Below, in pieces: positions 41,621 through 54,552 of a stretch of 64,000 bases of DNA. Origin of the DNA: Beaufortia kweichowensis. Its lineage: Eukaryota; Chordata; Actinopteri; Cypriniformes; Gastromyzontidae. The notes under the pieces are model-generated. The model saw nothing but the letters and a program-made list of their open reading frames with translations. It was not told the origin of the DNA and did no database searches. The stretch lies in NCBI GenBank assembly GCA_019155185.1, contig CM032803.1, forward strand, positions 4,942,992 to 5,006,991. Direction: 5' to 3'. Numbering within the stretch: position 1 is the stretch's first letter; each line of letters starts with the position of its first letter. A program made the translations under genes and the position numbers.

Positions 41621-44600
41621 TCAGTTTGTTTTAGGGTTGGGTTTTAAACGTCGCGCCCTTCGCGTTCGTTTCGTTACTGTGGTGAAACGGAACTCCTCCA
41701 GAGGGTCCACTTTTCCCTTGGGGTGGCGTTTCATGAAATGCACTTCCTGTTGCGTCTGCGTGGTCCTTGAGCCTTTTTTGGGTTTTCCCTTTCGGTTGAA
41801 ACCCAAATACCAGCCTTTGTACTTGGCCGACACCAGCGCTGTGTAGTTGTTCTCCAAATATTCCTCCACGAACACGCACTCCTGGTTATTCCCATTGGGC
41901 TGAGGAGAGAACAAGATGACATGTGAGAGCAGACACAAACCCACAGGTGTACATCTGGTGATCTGACTGGTCACAATGCAATAAAAAAATTATCTTTTTA
42001 TGTATCTTACAAATAAAAAAATAAACCAAAATCAGTCATTGAACAAGTACATAAAAAAAATCTGTCTTCATATCTTACCCCGATTCTTATGGTAATATGA
42101 AAATAATGACAAGTTTTAATAATTATAATGATAATGTACATATTAAGCTATTGGGTGAAAACTTTAGCAGGTAAAGTCATATCTAACCAGCAAATGAATG
42201 TTTCAAACAGAGATGATGATATAGAGACCGACGTCACAGCTATAAGAGCTATAAGAGATGCACAGAAACATCTAAATACATATTTCTCAAATGCAGAATA
42301 AACTTAATCTCACACCAAATTACATATCGATGGACCAGTATGAATTGTAACTGCATTGGTTCTTTCAGCTGACTAAGAAAACCGCCTTTTTCAAACTCTT
42401 GGTTGACGCGGCGCCTCCTCAGCTTACAAAGCAGAATATTTAAGAAGAATAGCCGCCCCCCTCCTGCCAAACAGACACATCAATTGTGCCGCTCTCTGGA
42501 GCTTACGGTCAGTTCAAAACAAGCCAGTGATGCATGGAAAGTGCTATTCATGGCTAAATGTAGGGGGTGTTATTTTCTCCACTTTTTTCCAAATTTGTTT
42601 GTGGTATGGCAGTTACAAGAACTTGGAAAAATGGACAAATTTACCTTCAAACAGCCAACATCAATTTTTCAGTTTCATTTTAGTAGATGGTACTAAAATA
42701 TGTGTTGACCGGCTCCGTTATGTAACCATTATGACTATGTTGTAGTAGCAGTGGTTTTGAAAACGTATATCCAAAATTGCTCCCAGCTACAGTCATCATA
42801 GAAAGCTGACGTACGGCAAATGTTGCTACACCCTAACAGTGCAATAAACCCATGATTGTATTCATAACTGTAAAAATATTTCTGCTCATGCTTGAAGTTA
42901 AAACTGATGATGTTAACATGGACACTTATTGACTGTTTATTGAGTTTATAGATTGATCTGGATATAACAAAACCACAAATGGATAGAGATTCTTACATAA
43001 GAGTTCATACACAAGCAATCTGAGCGACTTCATCATACCGGAAATGATCGGTTTTATGAAAATTTCCTGGACACCTACAATTGTTTGACTTTCCTGATTC
43101 CTTATGTGAGAAAAAATCACAATGGACAACATGATAACGTGGGCTTGTTACGTAAATGTTCAAATAAAATATACCTTTCCGATAATTTTTCCGTTCTTGT
43201 TCATGCAGATGTAGTATCCGCTCTCTTTGCCTTTAATTCGAATGTGACTTCCGAACGTCTCCGTTTCGACAACAAGAAGAGCTGCAGGTGAAAGAGAAAA
43301 CACATCTGTTTAAACACAATGTTACACAATAATGCTGGGTTAATCTTACAAAACCTGTTAAATGAAAGAAATAAGAAAAGATATGAGCACTATTTTAAGT
43401 CCTAAAATATTTATAAAAATATTACTATTAATATTACTATTATAAAAATATTTATAATTTCATTGTCATAATACTTTCATCACTACGTGAAGTGTGTGAA
43501 AAGAAATCATGCATTCATTTAATGTTTTATGTATTTAAAAAGTTATGGGATTTGTTGAAAAGCACAATATAATATAAAATGAGAATCTTTAGTGAGAATA
43601 ATGAGAAACAGGAAAATAAAACAGCTAAACTATATATATGTGTTATACAGCACAATCTGCATTTTGGAAAATGTGCTTTCTATGCAAAATATCTTTCTAA
43701 AGATAAATTGTACGTAATTAAATTAGTGTCCTAATTTAAAATTATTTTTTCTTTAGACTATGAACTGATTGGCATGTATTGATTTATCATAAACTGCAGC
43801 AAGGGGTGACCCTCATAAGCCCTTAAACTCTCTCTCTCGCTCTCTCTCTTGCGCGCACGCTCTCTCTCGCTCTCGCTCTCGCTCTCTCTCTCTCTCTCTC
43901 GCAGATCAGATCTCTGGGGATTGGGTTTCCACTTGCCTTTAGTTCGTGCTCATTCAATCAAAATGTTAGGATGATCCATTTGTTTAACACACTAGGCTAT
44001 TCAACAGTACTCAAAGCAGAGAGGCTTAGAGAGCAACACCAAAACTGTCCCCTTCAAAAACAGCCCGAGGCAACATGAGAGGCTCTACTAATCCACACGG
44101 ACCACTTGAGATCTCGTGCAGGTGGGAAAGATCTCACTTCTGAGCACTTCAGACTCTTTACTAAAGGATACCTGAAGATCTGTTATGAAATAAACCATAA
44201 AGATACAATCTGAATCTAACCAGAATCTATCAATAGCATCTTCCTGTATTTAAATGAAATGTTGAAAGCAGTCAGGCTTTAACCGTCTAAGCACATCATA
44301 ATCTATGACAGTTTTTTCAGCTTATTAATAATAAAAATAGATCTGGACACACTGCAGTTTGGACATATTCATTTGTCATTTGAATAGTTTGATTATTAAA
44401 AAAGTTTTAAATGTTTCTGGAAAGTTGTGTTGTGTTCCAATGACTGATCCAACAGTGTGTGCAAGAACTACACACACCGTTTGTTTTCATTTAGTTTTAC
44501 CGTTTCAATCACAGAAACTGATTGCTTTCAAAATCAAGGCAAGTCATTACTGTGAAGTTTTTTAAACTTTCATTTGGAAAAAAGTCCACCCATGAATCAC

Positions 44601-44774
44601 ACAATGCAAAATAACTTTTAACAAGTATTAAGTAAGTAAACAAAGAAAATTGAAATGTTGATTTTGAAGATGTTTAAAATAATAATAAAAAATTTTGACA
44701 TTTCATATACCGCAAATCTATCAGATACCAGATGTGTATTAAACACACTCGATTCTCACTCCGAGGGAAAGAGT

Positions 44775-44833
<59 letters not shown>

Positions 44834-46380
44834 AAAAATAGAGAGAGCGTGTCACAGAGTTCACAGGTGCCAGGTGTGGGGGGTTTACCTAAATGTGCTC
44901 ACACAGGTACAGAAGAAAAACTCGGCTATTCTCCTTAACCAAACACTGCTGTATTCACAAAGTAAACACCAAAATAACACCAAACAATCAACATCAACTT
45001 ACAAACAAACAAAGACCTGCTCACTACAAAACAAAACACAAACCTCTGAAACTCTAACCAACACACGAGCCAACCACGTTTCCTAAACTGATAACACATT
45101 CATAATCATCTAATGTTCATCTAAACAACAACAAAACTTCAGCTGGTCTACTACTACACAGAGAAGTTCATCTTTATTAACAGCACCTGCCACCTCGGTT
45201 CTGAGGCTCGGTTTTATAATGCGTCAAACTTAGCCGACAATATTAAATGTGTCAAATTAGACACAATATTTAACAAATGAACCAGCAAGGGATGTGACTG
45301 ACGTTCTAAGGAATTCTGTGTGAAAAACTGCTCTGTGAGACAAACATATCACCCATAATCTTCTTAAAGGCATTTCATTTTCACCAGGACTGAAAAGAAC
45401 AAAGCTATCATTACCAAACACATCATCAGTATAAGAATAATGAAACTAAACAAGGATTTGAGGAAAAATGATAACAAAAAATAACCAACAAAAAGCCATT
45501 GATGATAAATGGAAGTGTTCATTGTAAGCAGAAGAGATTCTGAGACGTTTATTCATGTCGGCTAAAGCATCTATAAGAGCACAGGAACACTCCCGTACCG
45601 TACTTGCCCCCATCGTCTCCGTTGGCGTTGACCTTTTTGCCCAGGATCTGTACATGTTTCCCTGTGGTTCTGCTGTACAGCTGATATATCCGCACCTGTT
45701 TCCGGCTCACGTCGTCTCGGGTGTGGTTCTCAATGTAAAACCGGAAATCTGCTGAACTCTGATGAGATTCCTGGAACCAAAAAGAAAAAAGATGTGTTAT
45801 CTGTTTTTAATTCAGTGGTCTGCTTTATAATCCTACACTTCATGATGCCATGGAAGAACCATTTTTGACTGTATGGTTCAATAAAGAACCTTCCACCTTT
45901 CTTCAACAAAGTTTCTTTGTAGTGGAAACATTTTCTAGACTATAAAAAGTTTTAAAAAGAAACCTTTGACAGAAAGATTCTTTGGGGAACCAAAAATAGT
46001 TGTTCTATGGCATTGCTGTTTAGCAGACACCTTTACAGTCTTTACTCATTTTATTTTCTGCAATAAGTTTATTTCATCATAATAAATGGCTATGTTTATA
46101 CTAAGAATTAGATTTTTACACCCAGGATGCTGTAGTTTAATCTAGCTACAGATTTTGTTTTTGTTTTCTGAGAGGAGTAGCAATTTGCTATATTTTACTA
46201 AAAAGTTACCAAGACAAAGACATTTTTTACTTTGGAAATAACATGCAATGAAGAACCCTTGACAACAACAATTATCAAGAACATGTATTATTAAATGACG
46301 ACTAATTGTATCTTGACATTATTTATTGTGTATTACACAGTCTTGTTTATGTTATCTGCAGCAAGACATGATTTTAACAT

Positions 46381-46460
<80 letters not shown>

Positions 46461-49400
46461 ATAAAACATCTGAATACTTGAAGCCTGCAGCTACACCGAG
46501 AAGTGAAGTTTTCAATTTCCACTAGCAATTCTCCAGCAATTATCCACCTGAAAGATCCAACTCTGTCATCAAACAAATATCTGCCTGAGGTAAGAATCAC
46601 ACTCATAAATCACACACACCTGTAAGTATGGGAAGTACATACATATACACAACTGAAGACTGATGCATTCACGGACACAAGCTTTCTAACATCATAAACT
46701 GCACTCAAAGCATCTCCTGTCAATAGGCCTTATATAAAAATCTCCGTTCTTCTCCTCCCCTCCTCCTCTTCCCTCCATACCAGAAAAACATATAACTTAA
46801 AAAGTCTTAGCCAAGACTGCCTCTCTTGCACTGAATGGAGGGGGTAATTGCCCTGTAATGAGCTTTTATGTGGCTTCTCTCGGGTGGTTAATTACACACA
46901 CTTTACATGCTTCCACTCCATGTTATTTTAACCTCGGCTAATTAATGACATTTAGGAAGCATGAGGGGAAACGTGCTCACGGTACGAACAAAAATCTTTT
47001 CATCAGAAAAAACAGTTCCATATAGCTTCAGGACTGCTGAGAAACAACATCACACGAGTAGCCTGGTACAAAACACAAGCTTTTTGGACGCACAAGAAAA
47101 TACTAAGAGAAACTTTACATTTATTTATACTTCAAAACAAGTATATTAAAACATAATTATGCAATATTCAAAGATCTCTCCTCTGCAAAAGAAACATGGT
47201 AGATCCAAAAGAAATACTTAAAGTGTATCAGCACATTCGGCAGCCTTGGTCAATTTATGTTTTCATAAAAACATGATGATATATAGAGAGAATAGTCAAA
47301 TGAAATTACGTGTCAAACCCACAGTGATTTGGCTGCTACATCACACATTAAAGTGTGACTTTTAAAGATTTGGTATTTCACAATGTTGGGCATGTTTGTA
47401 ACTTGTAAAAATAATTGTTCCTATTCATGCTTAACATGGAGCTCACGTCCAATCAAGTCAATTCCAAGTAAGCAATTCTAGATAAACAGCAACTGTGGCA
47501 CGACTCTGTTTGTCTGAACAATGGTTGATGTATTTAGTTGATTCACAGTTTTAGTTCAGTTTGGTGACACTTGCAACAGAAATGACACATTTAACATTCA
47601 GGTGTAAAACACTCTTTCTAACAGTAGCATCGCATTTTGGCAAACATCCGCAATGACAGACCCACGCTGGCTGTCCAAACATGACTTGATCTTTCTACAA
47701 AAATTATAGCCATAGAAATATAAATTATAGTTGTAAATGTTTCAAATGTAAAATCCATAATTTAAAAAAAACTAAAAACGAGTCACACATCTTGCTGTTT
47801 AAAACATCGGTTTAATACAGAATAAAGGGCACATTTACTTGTTTGGCCAATTTCTGCTTGTAATACCACTTAAACACACACCCACAGTCTATCCTCGGCG
47901 GGATTTACTCTGAAATCTGCCCATCTAGTCAAACAGTAAGGTGTGTATGTAGACAGTTGCGCACGGTCGGGAGCGGGAAGGATGCGGGCATGCCCATGCA
48001 GGGACACCGCCACGGCCAAACATTTTTATCGCACCGCCCGACTGCTTTCAAAGCCAAGGCAAGCACACGAGAATCACTTCAAAAGCTCGGACCCGCGTTC
48101 GCTAAGAAGCCGCGCGCTCTTGCGTGTCCGATAGGGCCTATCTACAGACAGCACTCTGCGCGCGCGACGCATCTCAGGAAACATCCCTTCAGCGCGCTGC
48201 CACTTAAATTGCGCTTATCACGCGCTCTCTTTCACTGCATCTCTTAACATGTTTGTTTGTTTTTAGAGGGAAAACTTTATAACAACAACAAACGTCACGG
48301 TTACCAGCGGAAGCTCGCGATATGCGTTGCGCGTTCGGATATCATGCAATTGTGTCAGTGACTCAAAAAGCAGGCTGCGCCACACCATGGCCTTGTTTGT
48401 GCCAATTACATTGGGAAAAAATGAGAGCACAAAAATTATATAACCAACTTGATTCTCGAGAGGTGTCTTTGTAGATCTAATACAACATTTTGATAGCAGG
48501 TTTTATAATCACGATGCCTTGACCTATTTGTCAAAAGGGGAATAAAAGCTCTCTTGGGTGTTAAGGAGTGTAAATCTGTCAATAAAAACGGTTCGAGAAA
48601 CTGCAGATATCTAATTACTCAAAGTTTTCAGAGGATTTGTTACCTTCTTCTAAATGCTGTGAAAGAGCCTGAGAAAAATCTTACATGATTACATTAACTG
48701 CTTTTAAAAGTTGTATGGTCACATGGCTGCCTTGTAAAATAATCAAATCTCTAGATAGATAGATATAAAATCTAATTCAAAATGATTATTAAAATACTAT
48801 TAAATCAATTTTGTGTTTTATAGTTATATTTATTTAAGAAATTATCTATTTCTAAACGATTATTCTGCTTAATTTTCTGGACAGTCCAGACTGTTCATCG
48901 GGCGTGTCCTTTTGCAAATAAACACAACTATTTCATTTTTTCTAGATATTCTCTGCGCTTATAAATGATGTAGCCTTTCCTTCATTGCACAAAATGTGCA
49001 TTTTAGTTTCCGGAAATATCAGTCAATTTCAGAATTTTTAGTTGTCAAGTTATTCTAAATGAATTACGAAGCTTTACATTTTAAATAAAGATAACATATT
49101 TTTCCACGTATATCTGAACGCAAGTGAAATTTAAAAATGAAGGAAATCCAAGATTTTTATGCAAAACGAATTCAATTCCTCTCAACAGCAACAGCAAATC
49201 CAAACACATTTTACAGCACTCCAGGGTCTACATTTCCTATGCTTGTATCGAAAACCCTAAGACAACAATTTAAACAAGCTTTGTGTTTGCGGAGGCACAT
49301 CCTCATAATCCTTTCCTTAATCCAGATTAATGATAAGAGTGAAACAACCAGACTTACCTGTAACTGGAAGTAGAGGACCAGAAAATGTAAACACCTGGAG

Positions 49401-49603
49401 AAAGGGAGTGAGAGAGAGAGAGAGGGAACGACAGAGAGGAGGAGTGAATCACAAGCAATTACACAAGATAAAAATGTAGCAGTAATCTCAAACCTGGCTT
49501 TGAGCGACTTCTATTGGCAAGAATGTACTGACTAAAAGTGCATCAAAGTGAATATTAAAAATGTTCCTTACACGTAGATGAACCTTGAAGGCAGAACAGA
49601 CAT
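41621..49603 (-). CDS. fgf24: Fibroblast growth factor 24 (FGF8/17/18/24 subfamily), 5 exons, 208 aa
   Basis: Secreted ligand of FGF receptors; in zebrafish fgf24 acts in pectoral fin bud and posterior mesoderm development. Coding exons (minus strand, 5' to 3'): 49572-49603, 49358-49394, 45599-45770, 43175-43281, 41621-41899. All have GT-AG borders; total 627 nt. Residues 1-23 are a signal peptide (hydrophobic CLHFLVLYFQLQ). The FGF core follows: YQLYSRTTGKHVQILGKKVN, then VVETETFGSHIRIKGKESG, YYICMNKNGKIIGK and CVFVEEYLENNYTALVSAKY. C106 and C124 and the N-glycosylation sequons NHT (N38) and NYT (N134) are visible. The C-terminal tail TKRTRRARRLKPNPK is basic. The TVTKRTRR tail is FGF18/24-like, not FGF8- or FGF17-like. 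The start MSVLPSRFIY and the neighbours (pcgf1 on one side, an npm-like gene upstream) favour fgf24 over fgf18. Confidence 0.92.
41900..43174 (-). other. fgf24: fgf24 intron 4
   Basis: About 1.3 kb, AT-rich. 41990-42120 carries a diverged ATCTTACCCC-type repeat also seen near 33300. No other feature recognised. Confidence 0.7.
43828..43902. repeat. Interrupted (CT)n/(CG) microsatellite in fgf24 intron 3
   Basis: CT units interspersed with CGCTCT and GCGCGCACG. Confidence 0.9.
44769..44830. repeat. (GA)n microsatellite in fgf24 intron 3
   Basis: GAGTGAGAGT followed by about 28 GA units. Confidence 0.95.
45844..46014. mobile_element. Palindromic fish MITE of GGAAGAACC type in fgf24 intron 2
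   Basis: The left end ATGCCATGGAAGAACC and the reverse complement of the right end, ATGCCATAGAACAAC, are inverted repeats. The interior has AATAAAGAACC, GTTTCTTTGTAGTGG and TTCTTTGGGGAACC, typical of this common fish element. It sits about 75 bases upstream of fgf24 exon 3. Confidence 0.7.
46382..46459. repeat. (CT)n microsatellite in fgf24 intron 2
   Basis: About 39 pure CT units. Confidence 0.97.
46830..46970. promoter_or_regulatory. fgf24: Candidate intronic enhancer of fgf24
   Basis: A compact non-repetitive block in intron 2 with a cluster of homeodomain-type words: GGTAATTGCC, GGTTAATTACAC and GGCTAATTAATGAC within about 80 bases. Such clusters are typical of vertebrate developmental enhancers. 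Conservation untested. Confidence 0.4.
47940..48380. promoter_or_regulatory. fgf24: CpG-rich patch in fgf24 intron 2
   Basis: CpG dinucleotides are frequent from 47960 to 48330 (for example CCCGCGTTCGC, CTGCGCGCGCGACG). This is striking in an intron with AT-rich flanks. Possible CpG island, alternative promoter or developmental CpG island. The two ORFs across it show no family motif. Confidence 0.4.
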
Positions 49604-49619
49604 CTTGGTCAAATACACC

Positions 49620-50420
49620 TGTTTCCAGCTTTTGCCGCTCCAGTAAGTGCCGTACGGAGCCCCGCCAGGGTCTCACGCACAAAATCCCGGAGGAGATGTG
49701 CAATCCCAGATAAAAGAACGATGAAGGAAGTGTAAATGTGCCGCTGGACGCAGCATGAGGCTCTCCTTGCTTTCAAAAGATCGGAATAAACGCAAACAAA
49801 TGTCTTCCACCGTGGCGTCGCCGATCCTCCGCGGTCGTGCGCCCGCCGCGCTCTCGCCAAAGCGCGCAAAGATTCAATCTGGAAGAAAAGCTGTTGCGGG
49901 GTGTCTCCTCCTCGCCGAACAATCCACGTCCTTAACTACTTAGTCTTGGATCCAGAATGCGATAAAAAGGATAAATTCCGTTCGTACCTGCCGTAGACAC
50001 CTGAAAGCGCACACCTTACACACACCATACTCTTATCGTGTCCATTGTGTGAAGAACGAAAAACTTTCCCAGAAACTTCAAACTGTCAGAACACATAACC
50101 TAAAAAGTCTCGCGGTTAGTTTTTGCTTGAAGTTGTTGTGTTATCCAAGTTGTTGTATATTAAAGGCTGATAGACCGGTTGCAAATCCTGGAAGAGCGCT
50201 GGTTGATGGTACAGGACTCCTGTCAGTGGTCTGTCTGTCTGTGCGCCGCAGAGGTTTGAAGCGCACTGAGGGGTTTATGGTTGGTAGTGGGTGGAAACCT
50301 GTCAGTGGTTTTGCACCTGATAGGGTGATCTGCGAGAGACCATCAGTGCGGGGAATGCGCATTGCGTCCGTCGGAGCGCATTTTTGCTTTGCGCTCCTCT
50401 GTTTTTTTTAACTGTGTCGT
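49620..50420 (-). promoter_or_regulatory. fgf24: 5' UTR and promoter region of fgf24
   Basis: CpG-rich DNA directly upstream of the fgf24 start codon at 49603, with a dense CpG core at 49650-49870. The start context is ACCAAGATGTC. An 86-residue minus-strand ORF (49609-49869) ends just before the start codon and could act as an upstream ORF. No clear TATA box could be fixed. Confidence 0.45.
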
Positions 50421-52680
50421 CATTTTAATGCGAATCTGTGAAAATTCCTTTCAGATTTTTCATATTAACTTGTAAACAGGTGCATTTCGGTTGAGCAAAA
50501 CCAGATACACGAAGCTGAGATAACAAAATTCTCATCTGGGACGTGAATTTTTACGCAAAATTGATCAAACGCATGCAAGTAATAATAATAATAATATATA
50601 AAAATTGTATGTATATAATTTTAAAATGAATATGTATGTACTTTTATTTGTTTTTAAAGGGGGCGTAACCGTAATCTAAACTGCTTTCAGTGATTTCAAA
50701 CTTTACCAACAATAAAAGTAAAGTATTTAAAACTTTAAATGCGCGCTTTGATTTTCCATCCACTGATGAGGCTCATTTCATCTCGTTTGTTCACTTCCCA
50801 AAGGCGAAAGCATTTTATTGGTGGAGTTTGTTGATTCCTCTCAGACAGTATTGAGATGCAAGTGGTTGTCGAACTCGATTTTTCAATATTGTGCTATAAG
50901 TCATCTGGCATTGAAATGCACAGGAGGTGTGAATGTGTTTACAAGGTCTTCTGAACATGCCCCCCGCCAGCTGCCAGTTTATCCCCTCAATGGCCCTTTC
51001 TCAAGTGCGATCTAAGGAAAAAAGAAACATTTGAATATTTACATTAGTACTGCTCTGACATGTTTTTCCAGTAGTATATTATATCATTTGCGGGAAGTTA
51101 TTTTACAAATCCCACGTTGAAAGCTAACAAAGGTTTTGCATGACGAGATTGAGTCACATGGCCTAAATATAATGATGAGTCACTTTGGAATATTTTAATA
51201 CCAACAAGACGTCCAGACTTTGTTTGGTGTGTCCAATATATGCATTATGAATCTGATGGATTAAGTTTAAAGTCTGACGAAGAATAGTGTGCAACACTAA
51301 AAAAGAAACGGAAAAAAGGACAAAATAAAGCACTTTCTTAACACTAATTTACAGTATTGTCTTTTGGTAAATTCTTTTAGCATGCACTTTACCTTGTCTT
51401 GCGTGCATTTGCTTTACACTTATGCATTTTATGCATTTTCCAGACACTTTTCATTCTTTGCCTGAATGCGTTTACCTTCTGTAATAATATAAATATAATG
51501 TTATAAATCTGTGTAAAAATGAAGTGAATTTCATTTGAAGTGAATCACCTGGACTGTGTGTCAAGCTCGAAATAATCCTTTCTGGAACAGCCAACCCAAA
51601 AGTGGTTTTAAATGAAGAAGTGCACACAGATTCGTCCATCACCGGCCAAATGAGATCAAGGGAGGCTTTGGCAGCAGGACAACCAACATATCCTGAAACA
51701 AAGATGTTATAGGAAGTTATACTTTGGCATTCGCTGAAATTCGGAAATGACTAGATCTTTCTGAGCTTTGTGTGCTCAGGATTTCATATTCAGGTGACCA
51801 GTTAATAACTGATTCCAAGTACAACTCTGAGCGTGATCTAGAATTATTTGTCTAGCGTGAGGCACTAAATGGTTGCATTTAGGTTTTCTTAGTTTTATTT
51901 ATTATAATTGCACTACTTGGAAGACTAAAGATAAAACAAATGAGCGATAGATTCCAACAGTTATTCCTGGGAGAGCTGGAGAAATCACACATTTAATTTG
52001 TTGTAAAAAACTGCTACACCTCAAAGTGGGTCACACGTTGTACTTGCGGTGGTTAAAGGAGCGAGGAGTGATTTAACCAAACAACAAAGTCTCATTAGTC
52101 AAAGCAGTTTAATGACAGGATAGAATGCATTAAAAACAGATAAATATGTCACATCAAGGTATTCGGTGCAAAACTCGGGCCTAAAAAAATAACACGAACC
52201 GCATGTTCTTTGTGCATTGGTGTGATGGAAGTTAGGACTGCTGTGTCCCTGATGTTTAATAAAGCAAGACAAAAAAGGAAAACTTGGAGGAGAGGTCACA
52301 CACAGTTGTTCAAAGGCTTTCGGGAGACCTTTTAAAGCTGACAGAGGAACTTCACAGTTCTGGAAGTAAAGGCCGGTGTACCGCATTAGTGTCAGAACAC
52401 CTCCGACACACCCAACTTCCTCCCTGCATCCGCTTTCATCTCTGACACAAACGTATAGATGGCGGGAGTTACAGCATCTGTGTCTTATTGAATCTGAAGG
52501 TGACGGAGAGATCTTATTCACTGATTGATATCTGATGGCCTTTATGAGTCAAAGGCTGGGCCAGAAAGCACTTTATCAGCATCTCTCGCAAAGGATTAAA
52601 GTTTGTCTGCATGCAATACTGTAAACAACCTGTCAGTATGCAGACAAATACAAAAACATTTAAGCTTTATGTAAATTAAA
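50421..52680. other. Non-coding interval upstream of fgf24
   Basis: 50560-50700 and 51020-51540 are AT-rich; 52090-52560 is more balanced. The 140-residue minus-strand ORF at 52099-52521 shows no recognisable domain. No exon supported. Confidence 0.4.
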
Positions 52681-52862
52681 ATGTTTATTCCGAAACAGTT
52701 AGGAGATACGTTTTCATCCTCATGTTGTTGTTCAGTAAGACACAAAAGAAGATATTTTGAGAAATGTCTTGGTGGTTTTGTGTTCATACAACAGAAGTCA
52801 ATAGGGGTCAGTGTTGTTTGGATACCAACTTTCTTCAAAATATCTTCTTCTGTGTCCTGCAG
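52681..52862. mobile_element. Partial fish MITE, GTTCACCC-ended family
   Basis: Internal part of the element seen at 18311. It has ACACAAAAGAAGATATTTTG, CAATAGGGGTCAGTGTTG and the mirror AAAATATCTTCTTCTGTG, so the copy is palindromic. It runs into the GAAA microsatellite. Confidence 0.7.
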
Positions 52863-52863
52863 A

Positions 52864-52871
52864 AGAAAGAA

Positions 52872-52927
<56 letters not shown>
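52864..52927. repeat. (GAAA)n microsatellite
   Basis: About 15 GAAA units after AGAAGAAAGAAG, probably grown from the MITE end. Confidence 0.95.
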
Positions 52928-53339
52928 GGAAAAAAAATATGTATTTTAATTTTCTCTTTAAAACGTTATTAATGAAACTGTATATCGAGCAATGGTCAAT
53001 TCCACGTTTAAAGATGCCGGTAGGTCGATGAAGGGTCATGTCCTGTCGGACTCACAGGGTGACAGAGAGGGTGTGTGGGGGGGACTCAAAGCCTTGATGT
53101 TGCTTTGAGGGTGTGCACACATTCCTAATTTGTCCCCCGTCACACGTCGACTGCATGGAACCGTTTAGAAGAGCACTGAAGTGCAGGACGTTGAGTGTGT
53201 GATGTCGGGTAGGTGTGTGGGTGGGAACAGGAGTGTGTGTGGGGGGTGAGGAACATTTAAAGGTTGGGGGGGTCTGAAAGTGTGTGTGTGAAAAGAAGAG
53301 GGTGATGCCGACTTGGCAACCGAATCAGATAATTGTTCT

Positions 53340-53830
53340 GTCAGTGCTGTGCAAATTCTGGCCGGCACATGAATGCATTAGCGGTGCCGTCGACCAGGCC
53401 GCGCAGCACGCCGCTAATGATGATATTTCCCCTCTCGCGCTACGCTCCCCGTCCAACGTCATAAACACTGTGTACGGCTCCCTTGCCGCTAGCCGCTAAC
53501 ATATGTTTTTATTTTCATGACTGCATCGATTTCCACGGCTCGCTGAACTCAGTGCTTCTTAATTATTCCACAGTCGCTTTTGTGGAGTGTTTGCTGTGGA
53601 GTTTAATAGATTTTAAAGAGCCGGCCTGTCAGAGCTTGTCACAATAGAGTACATGTTTCAAACAGGGGAGAATAATTGGTTAGGGAACAAAACCCCCTCA
53701 CCTCTGGTTTCTCTGGCACATCCCAGCGGTCTGACAGATGACACGGCGGACATTGGCGACTTACGGCAGACGTGGATTTGTCATTGCTGGTTGCTGAGGA
53801 GTTTGAGTTTTAAAGACAGAAACTCAAAGT
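53340..53830. promoter_or_regulatory. Candidate enhancer-like block upstream of fgf24
   Basis: GC-balanced, non-repetitive, CpG-containing sequence between AT-rich flanks. It carries homeodomain/TALE words: CGCTAATGATGATA, TTAATTATTCC, GTCTGACAGATGACAC. It lies about 4 kb upstream of the fgf24 start codon. No exon. Inference from texture. Confidence 0.4.
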
Positions 53831-54499
53831 GGATTACATGGGCATATGATGTGACGTTTTATTGGACTGATTGTGATGATGTGATGGCCATAACTACATA
53901 ATGACGCCTCCAATCAGTCCGAGCGTCTGAAGTGCTGATGAACAAATTTGGCGTTGTCACTCGAGGAATTACTCGGCTCTGGGCCAGAAAATCCTGTTTG
54001 CATGATTTATTTCATTAAATACAATGAAAGCAGTGTCACCGAGCAGTCCCGAACAGAAGCCCGCTCCTCACAATGCTCAATTATAAAAACAGTATCTCCG
54101 ATTACAGTAAACACTACCTTTGCTTCCAGCGCGGGTCAACTGAGGGCACTTTACCATTTTAAAACAGAGAAGCTTTGTTCGGGAGAGCAGACAACACCGA
54201 TATGAGACATATTCTTTTGTTAGATCTCAGGTGTATTCTCTTACACGCTCATGTATAAACATACACACACCTGACAAACACACAGATTTTCATGAGGAGT
54301 GTGTTTGGAAGTGTACTGTGTGAAACGAAATCAATGGACTGGTCTAGTCCCCCCGTCCCGAATGCTTTATGGGCTGGTCTGATCCGTTCCCCTGTCTAAC
54401 ACCTCCTTAGAGCCCGCGCTTCCTTTGTTCTGTCAATACACAAACAACCATTCACATATGGCCACTCTGTAATCAGTGAAATACTAGCCTCTGGGCTTT

Positions 54500-54552
54500 C
54501 AGAGAGATGGAGAGAGATGGAGAGAGAGATGGAGAGAGAGATGGGGAGAGAG

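Larger units (their letters stand above)
43282..45598 (-). other. fgf24: fgf24 intron 3
   Basis: About 2.3 kb. Holds two microsatellites (43828-43902 CT/GC-type; 44769-44830 GA). No conserved-looking block was noticed. Confidence 0.7.

Noticed and set aside
47957..48247. 96-residue plus-strand ORF in the CpG-rich patch
   Set aside because: Open because of high GC content; no domain and antisense to fgf24 intron 2.
41621..49603. Naming the FGF gene fgf18 or fgf8
   Set aside because: The C-terminal tail lacks the FGF8 pattern, and the start MSVLPSRFIY plus linkage to pcgf1 fits fgf24 better than fgf18.
52099..52521. 140-residue minus-strand ORF
   Set aside because: No motif, no splice-site structure, no compositional support.
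52596..53039. 147- and 116-residue ORFs on opposite strands
   Set aside because: They run through a MITE fragment and the GAAA microsatellite; the QTTLTPIDF-like string recurs in the MITE at 18311.
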